DNA from: Pohlia nutans | Taxonomy: Eukaryota; Streptophyta; Bryopsida; Bryales; Mniaceae | Assembly: GCA_022496805.1 (NCBI GenBank) | Contig: CM040087.1 | Coordinates: forward strand, 5,220,001 to 5,284,000 | Direction: 5' to 3' | DNA length: 64,000 nt | Shown here: positions 21,166-32,902 of the stretch, one piece after another | Layout of the letters: every line of letters begins with the position of its first letter | Position numbering within the stretch: the stretch's first letter is position 1 | Translations under genes and position numbers: made by a program | Notes under the pieces: generated by a model | What the model saw: the letters and a program-made list of their open reading frames with translations, nothing else | The model's database searches: none | Told to the model about the DNA's origin: nothing

Positions 21166-23112
21166 ATGGCACAATCCTTGGAGAGGTTGACGGAGGGGTC
21201 ACAAGCAGAGTTTTATTTTGAGGGATGTAATACTTCTGGCCATGTACTTAAAAGCAGCTGCCAAAAGGCTTGACATCGCCCACCCCCCCTCCCAAAAAAA
21301 AAAAAAACTGGCAGTCTGAGGAACCACTATGCTGCACACGGGTGGTGAGGAAAAAAAAGACAGAATTAAAAATACGCTCCAGTCAACGGCATTAATTGAA
21401 ACCACTAGGAGTGAGGACTTCATCCTCTCTTTCCTTGACACGAAAACTCTACATGTACGTGCACTACCTACTAATTTTTTGGCAAATTTTTATTCCAGCA
21501 TATGAGGTTAGAACAGAATTTGCCACCACAATCAGTTGAGCAGCATTGATGGCGTAATTACCATGACGGCTGGCCTTGCTTTGAGATTCGTTTGTTCGAC
21601 AGGGTCCACGATGTGCCTTATCTGCAAAAATAAGGTCAAACACGGTTCTTCAGCCCTTGTTTGACCACACCTTTTCTCTGTAGTGTAAAATACTAACAAA
21701 ATAATTTCGCAGTCTACATCAAAATGAAAAGTCAATGCCTTGCCTTTGTTTTCAGATTTGGAGAAGTCTACGAGTGTCCCCTCTGTGACTGGGAGAGATG
21801 ATCTTCCATCAGCATGGTGGAAGCTCGGGGTGTGGCTCAAGGTCCAGAAGCTTGGTGATCTCCGATGCGGTCGTCATTGCAAAACCCTCACTGAGAAGAC
21901 TACTGAAAAGCACAAAGAAACAGAGCAATCTCGCTATGAGCACACACTCTTTGCTTCTTTTATTAATCTCTTGTTAAATTAGGCTTCCGGGACGAGATCA
22001 GTGGGAGAGCTGGTGCTTTCCACGGGGCTGTCCTACATCCGGGCTCGTGATCTGCGAGGTGGACTGGATGCATTTGGCTTGTTGCGTAGATCAAGTCAGT
22101 GAACGAACGCACAACAGAAGTAGGACAACATACTATGAAACTCTCTGATTGCAAGGTGTACAACAGGAGCGGGACTATATGTACTAGCTTGAGCCCACTT
22201 GCTGAACGGCTGAAGTCAGAGCCTAATCCCCGCAAATCTGACAACAAAGGCAAGGCGTAACTCCAAAGAATCTTAGTTACTGACTGATTCTAGAGTAGTA
22301 CGTTCTGTACTTTCTTTCCTATGTCCTTGCAAATGGGTGTACTGCACTAGTATACAATATTTCTACAAGTAACTTTAGAACCTCGTCGCAGGATGTGAGC
22401 GAGCGAGCGCAAGGAACGGCGCTTTGTGAGCTTTGTATACCACACATGGAACTTGGCCTAATAGTCAGCGCCGAGAATGCTGGATACTGTAACTTGCTTA
22501 TAACTTACCTACTTGATGCTACCAGCCTCTCTCGCACGCTCTCTTTCTCCCTAGCAAGCAGGAATACTGTTGTAGGATCACCACCAAAAGTCCAAAAGCC
22601 ACCGATCTCCTCCCTAAGCTAAGAACAAATGAGGAGGCGACTGTACAGGGCGATCTATTTTCTCCTCATCAACATGCTCTCCACTCACCAACTGCTTATT
22701 CACTTCCATAAAAACATCAACAATACTATACTCCTGCCTAAAGCTTTGTAGTCTCGATGCTGCAAAATTGACTGTCAAGCAGGAGTATTGTCGATGTTGT
22801 CCCTCACCTCCTTCACTCTAGCAAGCTTCTGCTTCTATGAGTGGCACTTCCATGTCACTATGCTCTCCAACAACATTGAAGCCAGGTGACGCAAGACACG
22901 AGAAGGAAAGGAACGCCAGGTCCGTGAGGAACCAAGAAATTCAGGAGTCACAGCGACACAACAGACAAGAAAAAGTGGTCCTTTACTGAGTCAAAAGCAA
23001 CAACTGCACAGTCAAAAGCGTCAGGTTTGCTACCAGTTTTCAACAAGAAACGACTCTGCAGAAGAAGAAACAATGACTTTGGAGAAAGGTGGCCAACTGT
23101 CAAGGCAGTCAT
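21166..23112. other. Region of mixed composition, no supported gene
   Basis: Less AT-rich than its surroundings, with several short open frames on both strands. None has convincing codon composition, splice signals or a motif I know. It lies between the two copies of the GC-rich palindrome (19,263 and 23,113), so the block of about 3.9 kb could be one inserted unit. Confidence 0.35.
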
Positions 23113-23133
23113 CCCTCCGGAGCTCCGTGGGGT
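23113..23133. repeat. GC-rich imperfect palindrome, copy 2
   Basis: CCCTCCGGAGCTCCGTGGGG plus T, identical over 21 bases to the copy at 19,264-19,284. Confidence 0.6.
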
Positions 23134-23190
23134 CTTCCAGATGATGTTTTCCAAACTTGAGTAATTCTCACATTGTAAGTTTCATATACT

Positions 23191-24169
23191 TTAACCCCTC
23201 ACCGCTTGACGTCCAAACATGTGTAAAAGCTGACTTGCTTTTCAAGTCCTATAAGTCTAAATCTCAGTGAGGTTTGAAAATCTCAACCGTACAATATTGT
23301 AGTGTGCATGTTGTAGATGGTGTGAACAAAATTTGGGGTCATTTGACCGTATAGATTGAAAGATTATAATGTTTTAGTGTTGAAAAAAGATGCTGAAATT
23401 TTCTGAAAAACACATTTGGAGGTGAAATTCGATTTCTAAACGTACTCAAATGAAAAAAAAATAAACTAAAAAGTGATTCAAACCAAAAAACAAAGACTTT
23501 GGTGAAAAAAAATCTCATTCAATTGACTCATTGTGCCTGCAAAATTGTTTTGAAATGTTAAAAACAGTGAAAAAAGAAGCAAAAAATCACATCTATGTCT
23601 GAACCTACCTCTACTAAAATGCTTCTCAGTCACTCATAACCTCTTGGATTCGTATGAAATTTTAACCTTATAAACAAGACTGGTATGCGCAACTTTTCCA
23701 ACAAAAATTATTGAAAATGGACCATGTATGAAGAAGTTATAAGCTGCCGAAATTCATTGTAATGAAAAAATGTCTGGATTTTGAACTTCGAATTGCTCCC
23801 AAACATTCAAAACAACTTGGATTGACATGAAAATTTCAGCACAATAACTAGGCTTTATTGAGAACAAAACCCAACAATTTTTATTGAAAACAAACATTTG
23901 ATGAGAAAGATACAAACCCCCGAAGTTGCAGCCATCATAATGCACTGAGATGAACTCAAATTGAACCTGTGAACTTCGAATGGGTCTCAAAAACTCAATA
24001 CATCTTGAATTGATCTGAAAATTTTACCACTAAAACTAGACTAATATGCGCAACTTTTCCAACAAGTTTTATTGAATTTGGACATTGGATGCAAAAGTTA
24101 CAGCACTTTGAATGTTACTGCCAGACTATGAGAGGACACTTTTCGTCCCCTCCGGCGGTGAGGGGTTAA
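23191..24169. mobile_element. TTAA-flanked miniature element, family C
   Basis: Left TTAACCCCTCACCGC and right GGCGGTGAGGGGTTAA; 979 bp including both TTAA. The interior has about three diverged repeats of roughly 115-180 bp built on GGATTGACATGAAAATTT and CAACTTTTCCAACAA, plus the motif CAACCGTACAATATTG. Similar interiors occur at 48,564 onward and at 36,360-36,500. Non-coding. Confidence 0.8.
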
Positions 24170-24694
24170 CCCAAAAGTGTCCACACTATAAGTACCCAAC
24201 AAACTTCATCAATTCCTAACATTTTAAAATATGATATTTTCTATTATTTTTTTCATATCAGTTATTGGTAAACCAATTTACCCAAATTTTTCCATAATTA
24301 TTTAAATAATAATGAATTTTATAAGATTTTTCAAAGTTTTTTTGTTGTAAAATTTATAGTAATTTTAAAAATACTTAAATAGTATGAACTTTGTATTGTA
24401 GTGAAATAAAAATTTAAGTGAAAATTTTAGTGATGAACAACAAGGTGTAGGTGGGATGTTTTTTGAGCTTACATAAAATAAATTTGATAGAAAAACAATT
24501 TCTTCAGTGTATGTAGGAATTATAGGATTTTGAGCTGTAAAAAATGCAATTTTAACAACTTTGAAGAATGGTAAATTGGTCTAAACAAAAAAAGATAGTC
24601 CCCACACTTTTTTTTGGGATTCTTTTCATTTGAAATTAGGCACTACGTCAAAATCAGTGTTTGAAATTAGTAACCACTGGATACAACTGACAAC
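24170..24694. other. AT-rich spacer
   Basis: Non-coding AT-rich sequence between two TTAA elements. Nothing recognised. Confidence 0.4.
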
Positions 24695-25253
24695 GTAACC
24701 CTTAAAGGACAAGAAGTTCTTTTTATTTTTAAACAGTATGTTTACAACTTTCATTTCGTGCTTTTTTTTATAAACTTCTTTTTGTGCATTATAGTGTACT
24801 CCAAAATAAATCACAGTATATAATTTATTACTGTGATTGATGAATTTAGAAATTTTTGTCATTGCTCCAAAGTAAATCATCAAAAAGTATTGTTGAGAGT
24901 ATTTCGGTTTTTCTACAATTTAGATGACGGATAAACCTAAGATTAGAAATTTAAAAGATCAAAAAAAGAAAATTTTATTTGATACATTATGGAAAAAAAA
25001 TATGATTGAACAAAACCTCGTGGAATCATGCATGTTACAAGTTTACTTGAATTCAAGATATGTAAATTTTTTGACTTATACATCTCACTTAATATTGATT
25101 GTTTTAGTAATAAATACCTACAATAGATGGTTTCAGAAATTTAGGAGGAGGATGAATTTTTAATTTTTGCTAAAAACACTATCATAGAGATCAAAATAAA
25201 AAAATTAGACCCTATGTGGCCTTCCCAAGGCCACATGGTCCTTTACGGGTTAA
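24695..25253. mobile_element. TTAA-type miniature element, 559 bp
   Basis: The left end GTAACCCTTAAAGGAC (TTAA mutated to GTAA) and the right end GGTCCTTTACGGGTTAA pair as degenerate TIRs. Non-coding. The terminal divergence suggests an older insertion. Confidence 0.6.
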
Positions 25254-25887
25254 TGAAGTATATCCAGTAAATGTTTCGTAGTAAAGAGGTTGATGTGAAG
25301 GGAGATTTGTAAGAACAAAAAATACCACGAATCTAGAAGGAGTTGGTTTGAAATTTAGGTATTAAGGTTTGTAGAGGCCATGAGAGAGCTTTTGGATTAA
25401 TAATATTATATTTTGAGCATTGAAAATTATATTGATAATATTATGTTTAGAGCATTGAAAATTAATAATATTATATTTTGGTTTTTCTACAATTTTTCTA
25501 CAATTTAGGTCTAATTCAATACAATAGGCCTTTGCCCATCCGTACCCCTTTGTAGTAGGCCTTTGCCCATCCCTACGACAGCCTTTTGTCCTTACGGCAG
25601 CCCTTTGTCCCCTACAACACCAACATTTTTTTAATTCTATGACCGACTCATCAAGTTTACTTTCTAAAGCAATTTGAATTATGTCAATTCAAGGGAGACT
25701 CTAATCGAGAGAATTTTTCAAAGCTAGTGAATTACCTCAACATTGTCTTAGTGTTATAAAATTTGGTATTTGGAGAAAGTAATGATGTGACCTCCATCAT
25801 TTCTTTTTCTTTTTTTGAAGTTTACAAAGGATAAACCAATATTAACTAATCATGCTAAGTTTTACTAATCATAAAATTATTCAAATG
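25254..25887. other. Spacer with short GC-richer repeats
   Basis: Contains several repeats of GGCCTTTGCCCATCC and AGCCCTTTGTCC at about 25,525-25,615 in AT-rich DNA. No gene. Confidence 0.45.
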
Positions 25888-26640
25888 TTAACGCCTAATT
25901 GCACAACCATGCATATTTTGCATGATGTACAGATTTGAAGTTTGTTTTCTCATCCATCATGTACTTTTTGCAATGTGGATTTATTATTGAAACTTTTATG
26001 GGACGATAGCTTCGTGCATGTGTGATCCGATTAGAAAGGAGTGATTTGTGAAATTCTTATGCCTCATTTCATGTTGTAGTAGTCCACCCAAAATCTCAAA
26101 GATTTTAGTCTGAAAGTGCTCTTGAAAAAGTTAAGTACTAAAATTGAGCAACCAAAAAATCTTTAAAAATCACTACATTTAGAGTATTACATTTCAACCC
26201 ATCACAACAAATTTCATTATTAGATTGACAGTATGTTATTGGTAATCATATTACAAAAGAGTGTTAAATTTTAAGTTTGAAATTTAATACACACATATTG
26301 GTGATAGCAATCGCAAAGCTAACCGTATGTATAGAATCTATAATGCATAGTGTGCAACTTTTATTCATTCATCAACTTAAAAATATCCCTCTTAGTTGCA
26401 TTTTATTATGCAACTTTGAAAAATTGCCAAATCTAATAAAGATGAGAACGTTTAGGATGTAATGTTGTTAAATTCTTAAAATAATATGATATTTTTTCTT
26501 GGAAGTCTAACCGTATGAATAATTTAAATAGATAATTCCCTACATTTTGTATATTGAACCAAACTTCATCAAACATCTGGAAGACACATATTATAACACA
26601 TTTATGTTTTGTCTAGTACCCTCGGGCTTGTAGGGGTTAA
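25888..26640. mobile_element. TTAA-flanked element, family D, 753 bp
   Basis: The left end TTAACGCCTAATTGCACAAC is followed by CATGCATATTTTGCATGATG, matching the inverted right end of the 9,651 element. The right end is CGGGCTTGTAGGGGTTAA. Its right 150 bp is homologous to the remnant at 57,061-57,208. Non-coding. Confidence 0.65.
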
Positions 26641-27938
26641 AGTACTTGTATAATTATTTCTCCAACATGTAATAGTTTTTTACTATTCATAGAAACAATA
26701 TTCGTAGTACTATTTAAAATGGAAATGTAATTAAGTTATTTAGGATTCAGTTTACTAGATTAATAGGTTATGCAAAGTCTTCCAAATTTGTATGGAAAAA
26801 AATTAATCGTCTTCAAATTAAATTATTTTCAAGTCTATTAAATTAATCATGTAAATTTATGGGATGGACATGAGTTTATGTTTATTGTGGTTCTGAAATT
26901 GTTTTCAGATGCTATAAATCACAACGTACTCTACCTCCATGATGGGCAAAAAGGTTCTTAGTAATTATTTTACCATAATTGGAATTTGAGGCACATATGT
27001 ATGATTTGATTTTAAATGTTGTCATTTTGTACAAGTAAATTATAAAGTTTTTGGCATTGCTATAGAAACACCGTTGCAAGTCATTCATCCATTGCAATTC
27101 ACAACGGTCCATGTCAAATCGTGAATTGTACTAAAAACCCTAATTGTCATTACTTTGTCATATTTATGGTGTAATTAATGAGATTCTAGGCAATGTAGTT
27201 CTTGAATGTATGAGATTCTTTGCACAAACGTCGTATAATTTTTTTATCTTGATAGAATATGACTTAAAATAATTATTGTTTACCTAACATAGGACACACT
27301 ACACTAGAATCTACTTTTAAAAGGATGCACCAATAGTAGTCCTTGCTATACATGCTCTTCAAGCATGGATAAACTCTATATTTTCAACGGTTTTTGAACT
27401 AGAGTTGTAATTCAGGGTACAAGTATTTTCTCTTTTGCATCCCAAAATGTGTTATATAATATCCAGGTTTTAGATAGAACGTTGCAAACAGTAATGAAAT
27501 ATGAAAGTTGTTTTTGTGGAGGTAGTTTCATGATATGTCTGTATCATTGGTGGCATGAACTATACATACATTGTAAGTTTGTTAATGTTGTGACAACAGA
27601 GGTGGTAAATTTCAAAATAAAGTAATTAGTTCATGCAAAAGTGTCACATGTCATGTTCTGATTGGCATAGTGTGACATGGACCTTGCTATACCGGACATG
27701 GAAATTAAATTTTGACAACAAGTTGTGTGAATCAGACCCTTGCAAAGTGAAGCCCTTTATTTGGTTGCAGTGGAGATCGTGAAGTAGGAGTTTCGAAATG
27801 CTAGTTCAATCTCTGGCATCTTAGACGTATCGGTAAGTCTTGAAAACATTTTGAGCCATCTCAGTGAGACAAGTGTACAGTACAATAGATTCTTTTATGT
27901 GAATACAAAGAGAATGTGTGAATTTGTTTACATAATCA
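26641..27938. other. AT-rich filler
   Basis: No credible gene, RNA or matched termini in this stretch. Confidence 0.4.
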
Positions 27939-29354
27939 TTAACACCTAAATAACCAAGTGTTCTCACTAGGATATTTAAAAACAGAGCAAGTTCTCACAA
28001 TGTCAATTTTGATTTTACTATTATTGAGATTTTTAGTGAACGTGAGGAATTTCAAGAGTGTTGTCATAATATAATTTTTTTCCCACTGGATATTGGTAAA
28101 CAAAGTTAAGTTGTTCAAAGACTTTCTTTCGTGAGGCCAAGTAGTTTAAACAACATTAGAGAAAAAATAAACCCCGAATAGGGTCCTTTGAGTTTGACAA
28201 GCGTGGGTCTTAGTGGCCTATTAAAGGACAAAAACTCTGACTTAAATTAGTTACCATCTGATGTGAATTTCCAATGGTAGGTTTAGTTGCGAAGAAGGTT
28301 AATTTCCATTTTCTTTGTGTATTTTAAAATATATATTCTGTTAGGAAACTAGTGTACACATGTAGTGGATGGAACGTCTTCTGAGGACTAAGAGAATACA
28401 TAACATCAAAGACACTAACTTCTATCTTCAATGGAAACGATTTTACTACTCTCTTGTCATGATTATCTATCCTCCTAAGAGTGGGTGGGTATAGGGTTTT
28501 ACTTCATCTTCTAATTAGATACTACATTTAAATCTAATCCAGGATCCCTCTGGAAACTTTATGGAAGGGCCCTCTCGAGGGTCCATTATTTCTTTAACTA
28601 ATGCTAAACTACTCCAAAAGGTATAAAATTTGACACAAAAGCAAATGACATGATGTTATTCAGGATGGTAACAAAAATTGAAGATGAAAAAATAAAAATA
28701 AAAATAAAATTAAAGAGAACAAATCTCCGGAGCTTAGAAATTTCATTGCAAGAGGAGTCACAAAATTCTAGTGTGTTTGGGTAGGGTGGAGAAACTTAAC
28801 TTCATTAAGAGATATAAATTGGAGAATTTGTAGTTTTTTGTAATTTTCTTTTTCGTACTTTGAACATAGAAAATAGTATTTGTCTTTGCCCTTTGGATTG
28901 AGATATTCCCAAAAAACCAAGCTCCCAATACAATTAAATGTGTTTGTCAATGGTTTGAACCTACGTCATTTACAATATTGTTTTGAATATGTTATATCAT
29001 TCTCCTACTTATCAACTTTGGAATACAATGAACTAACATTTTGTAAATTGTGAAAGTCAAGAGCAACAAATTTCTGCAATGAAATTTTTTCAAAATAGGA
29101 AGAAAATTAGCAATTGAGAATTTTGGGCGGGTTTTAATTTTAATTTCTTTTATTTTCATGCAAATGTATATATCTTCTAATCTATATAGTCAAGTATTGT
29201 GAACTTTTGTGTACACAATCCTTTAGTTTTAAAAGTTCAAATTCAATTGTTGAATTTTTGAAAAAAAGGTTTTTTTGAAATTGTGCCCTAGAGCTTAGAA
29301 ATGGCAGTATTGTAGTGTTTTCGAGCGAAACAGTTATGGTCCTTTAGGGGTTAA
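27939..29354. mobile_element. Possible TTAA element, 1.4 kb
   Basis: The left end TTAACACCTAAATAACCAAG and the right end TATGGTCCTTTAGGGGTTAA are compatible as diverged TIRs. The left end is weak, so the right end could instead belong to an element whose left end is lost. Confidence 0.4.
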
Positions 29355-29517
29355 ATTCCACCATGCATGAGCACTGTACTATGTGTCAAGAGACTAATAA
29401 GAATATATCATTGTGAAGAAGAAGATAACATAACATGTGCAAACTCTTAATTTGGATTTGATGAATTCATTTTATTCAACGTTATTGAAAGGATTTTCAA
29501 TGTAAAAACTTCATCAG

Positions 29518-30093
29518 TTAACCCCTACCTACCAGAATGTCCATGTTTTGGGCAATGAACATATTTCATCTGTAATTTCTCATCCGTCATGCACGGTTTG
29601 CAGTGTAGAATTTTTATTGTAGATTATATGGGAAGATAGTTTCATGCATATGTAATCTGATTAGAAAGGGGATGATTTGTGAAATTTTTATGCCACACTT
29701 CATGTTGTAGTGATTCATCCAAGGTTTTGAAGATTTCAATGTAAAACTAGTCTAAAAAAAGTCAAATCATAAAATTAAGCAACCAAAAATTTCCAAATAT
29801 CACCATACTTAGAGTATTACATTTCATCCAATCACAAAGGGTTTCATCCGTAGATTGTCAATATCTTATTTGTAATTGAATTACAAAATAATTTTGAATT
29901 TCAAGTTTCAAATTTTATACAAAATTACGAATAACAACAATCATAGATCTAACCTTATGGATAGAAGGCAAAATCCATAATGTACAACTTCTATTCATAT
30001 ATGAAGTTAAAGATATCCCTATAGGTTGTGTTTTATAACGAATCTTTGCGAAACTGCCGAATTTGGAAAGGGTTCTCAGCATTAGGGGGTACG
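29518..30093. mobile_element. TTAA element, family D, 576 bp
   Basis: The left end is TTAACCCCTACCTACC. The interior matches family D (AGAAAGGGGATGATTTGTGA and CATTTCATCCAATCACAA segments also seen at 26.0 and 35.8 kb). The right end ATTAGGGGGTAC has lost TTAA. It has the same length as the copy at 9,651. Confidence 0.6.
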
Positions 30094-30626
30094 GTGTTTG
30101 TAAATACATTATCATATTTCATTTAAAATAATTATACATAGTGAGAAGCTTTTTGAACAAATAGAATGACTTTTAAATAATTTTGACAGGGAAATAATGT
30201 TATTTTTGAAAAAAAAAAATTGAGTTGTTTGGAACACTTTGTAATTGATATGCATTATTGTGAAGAAGTGCATGAAGCCAAGTAGATAGGCATTGTATTT
30301 TGTTCACTACTACCTCATAAAATGAAATTCGTCAATGTATATATTTGAAGAATTGAATAAAATAGTTGTGAACATCAGGTCATGGTACATAGGATTTGTC
30401 CATGTTAATAGTAATGTTTAGACATGTCTTATGAGTTGGTACAGTGAAATCATAATATACCGTGGGTACATTCATCTATTGTAACAAATTTTGATCCAAT
30501 TTGGATGAATTTTATCACAATATTTTTGAAAAACAATTATTGGTACAACCTATTGTAAATATGGTGGGCTAGCGTATATATTGATTTTAGTGTGGTTATA
30601 GTAATTTTTCTAAGACACTCTTCTAC
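30094..30626. other. Upstream region of the plus-strand gene
   Basis: AT-rich, ending in TCTACATGTGCAG, which looks like a splice acceptor directly before the first credible coding segment. A 5' exon is therefore expected further left but is not recognisable. Confidence 0.4.
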
Positions 30627-31489
30627 ATGTGCAGGTGGGAAGGAATTTCATTCTCAAAAATGAGGGAAGCAATGAACAATGGAGCATTTGGAAGTCCCGT
30701 GGTGAACGCAAATGCCGCCAACAATGCAACTCCGTCACTCACTGTAGGACAAAGAATTTACCGAGCTTGTACTGCTAGACTATTTGACGATGCAAATACA
30801 GCGGTACATCCAAGAGCAAAAACACCACAGACGGGCACAGTGGAACTATTAGGGATTGGAGGAAACATCGTTGGAAAAGGGGTGATAGATGAGAATATCA
30901 AATGCGGGATGGAACTTCATGCCGTGAAATTATGTCCTTCTGAGGTTGCTGTTAAGGTTGTACATGTTGTTGATGGTACAGCGTGGACGGGGGAGCTCGT
31001 TCGAGAACAATTACAACAATGTCTTGGACTTGTCATACGATGGGAAAGAGCACACATCCGAGCCGCAGAGCGGTCATCGATACTTCTGTAGAATCTGGAG
31101 AAGGTCAAAATTTTTCCTTCCAAACTGTAGTAGCACCTCAGTACGAATTCCATGAAGAAGACATATCACTGAATCCATCAGATGATTCTCCAAACACTCC
31201 CTTGCAGTCTAGTTCACGAGACGGCGTATCCCCTGCAACACAAGAATCGCAGTGTAGCCTAGACAACATGACATGTATAGAGGGGTTGCCAGTTGAAAGA
31301 CCAAGAAGAAAGTATTCCATGCAGAATCGAAGGAGGCACGAGCAATCCCTTCGAGATAGGAGGGAGGCACGAAGTCAGAAGGTGACTTTGAACAGCGTTG
31401 CAGCAGCGAAGGGAAAAGGTGGTTGCAAGAAGAATTGTTTGAAGGAAGTTAGTGAGAAATATATTCTTGATCAACGCTACATGGCATAG
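30627..31489 (+). pseudogene. N-terminal part of the DUF7869-type gene, broken
   Basis: One frame is open from 30,627 to 31,091 and contains a compact module around GTVELLGIGGNIVGKGVID. Coding then continues in another frame (30,983-31,489) with an acidic linker, a basic RRKYSMQNRRRHEQSLRDRR stretch and GGCKKNCLKEVSEKY, a Cys-containing segment typical of the start of this family. A single TAG at 31,487-31,489 separates it from the central open frame, which continues in the same register (GQKFNERATW). So at least one frame change and one stop interrupt the gene, unless an unrecognised intron explains the frame change. Confidence 0.5.
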
Positions 31490-31519
31490 GGTCAAAAATT
31501 CAATGAACGGGCAACATGG

Positions 31520-32902
31520 ATGTTGCAAATGTTGAACGCATTTTACTCTCGTACACAGGGGGTTAGGAAGGACAAGTACAACACAAAATTGGATGGAGTT
31601 GCCGTGTGCAACGCCTGCTATGCAACCGCATTAGGATACTCTCAAAGGCGTTTCAAACAATTGAAAATGTCTCATCAAGTGTATGGAAAAGTTGCAGCTG
31701 TGCACGGGAACACATGCAAACTAAGAGAGCGTGCACAGATGTCGGCAGTACGTGAAAGCTTTCAGGAGTTCGTGAAAGAGGCAGGCTGCACGCAACCAAA
31801 TCGACAGATACGGCAGAAGATTGATAACGTTGTTGTGCCATTGGTGTTACTCCCTATGAATACGACAAAGTTGGATGTTTTCCACTACGTGAACGAGGAA
31901 GTAAAGAAGATGGTGGATGGGAATCCGATATCGCTCTCGTCATTTTATAGGATGTGGCGGACTGAATATCCTCATGTACAAATCCCGCCGTTCTCTAGGT
32001 TTGCCAAATGCTACCACTGTTGGGAGTATAAGTGCGGAATGGAGGCAACCACCAATGCAGCTGCGAAAGTGGAGATAAAGAAGTTGTACATGGTGCACAT
32101 TCGTCGTCAAATGGAAGAGAGACGAGACTATTGGATGTTCAAGAGGTCAGCGATCATAACCCCAGATGTATACATGTCTATCATTGTAGACGGTATGGAC
32201 CAAAACACTACTATGGTTCCTAAAATGAGGCAAACAGTGAAGAACATAGAGTCACGGTTTGTGAAAACTCATTTGTGCGGGGTGCTTGTCCACGGGATTG
32301 GATTGTATGCGGATGTGTGGATAGACGCACATCACAAACACGACAGCAACCAAGTAGTCACTACAGTCATGCACGTCATCAACGATGTGAAGCCCAGAAA
32401 GGGTAGAGTACCTCCTACTTTGCAAATTCAAGCGGATAACTGCACGCGAGAGAACAAGAATGTGTACATGTTTGCCCTTTGTGCTTCTCTAGTTGGGTTA
32501 GGAATCTTTCAAGAAGTGCAGTTGTGCTTTTTGATAGTGGGTCACACACACGAAGACATCGATCAACGTTTCAGCATAATCTCAAATACACTGAAGAGAA
32601 CAGACATTGACTCGTTGCAAGAGCTGCTACAACTGGTGGAGAAAGGAACGTCGTATACGGCGGCCTTTGTGAGTGCACGACATCTGGAAAATGTTTGGGA
32701 CTGGAAGTCATTCATTACTCCTCATCTCCAAACGGGCGGCGATACATTGACGGGTATCACATTCCCACACCACATGAGGTTCTATATGGAGAACGGCATG
32801 CCCCGAGTACAACACAAACACTTCAGTGGAGACACATGGGGTCCGGTCGATGGCACATGTGTTTACGTTCATTGCCGAGTACTTCGCAGACGCCTGAATT
32901 AG
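31520..32902 (+). CDS. DUF7869-type, transposase-like core protein
   Basis: A 460-codon open frame. The order VCNACYATALGYSQRRF (28-45), then IIVDGMDQ (221-228), HLCGVLVHG (251-259), QIQADNCTRENKN (302-314) and VGHTHEDIDQRFS (340-352), is the signature I know from the DUF7869 family, widespread in cnidarians, algae and mosses and usually annotated as unknown. The spaced acidic residues (D224, D306, E345/D346) resemble an RNase-H/DDE arrangement, so a nuclease or transposase role is plausible but unproven. Two Cys pairs (CYHCWEYKC, near 164) may bind zinc. The true protein began upstream and ended downstream: the frame ends in CRVLRRRLN although coding continues in the next frame. Confidence 0.65.
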   Translation: MLQMLNAFYSRTQGVRKDKYNTKLDGVAVCNACYATALGYSQRRFKQLKMSHQVYGKVAAVHGNTCKLRERAQMSAVRESFQEFVKEAGCTQPNRQIRQKIDNVVVPLVLLPMNTTKLDVFHYVNEEVKKMVDGNPISLSSFYRMWRTEYPHVQIPPFSRFAKCYHCWEYKCGMEATTNAAAKVEIKKLYMVHIRRQMEERRDYWMFKRSAIITPDVYMSIIVDGMDQNTTMVPKMRQTVKNIESRFVKTHLCGVLVHGIGLYADVWIDAHHKHDSNQVVTTVMHVINDVKPRKGRVPPTLQIQADNCTRENKNVYMFALCASLVGLGIFQEVQLCFLIVGHTHEDIDQRFSIISNTLKRTDIDSLQELLQLVEKGTSYTAAFVSARHLENVWDWKSFITPHLQTGGDTLTGITFPHHMRFYMENGMPRVQHKHFSGDTWGPVDGTCVYVHCRVLRRRLN

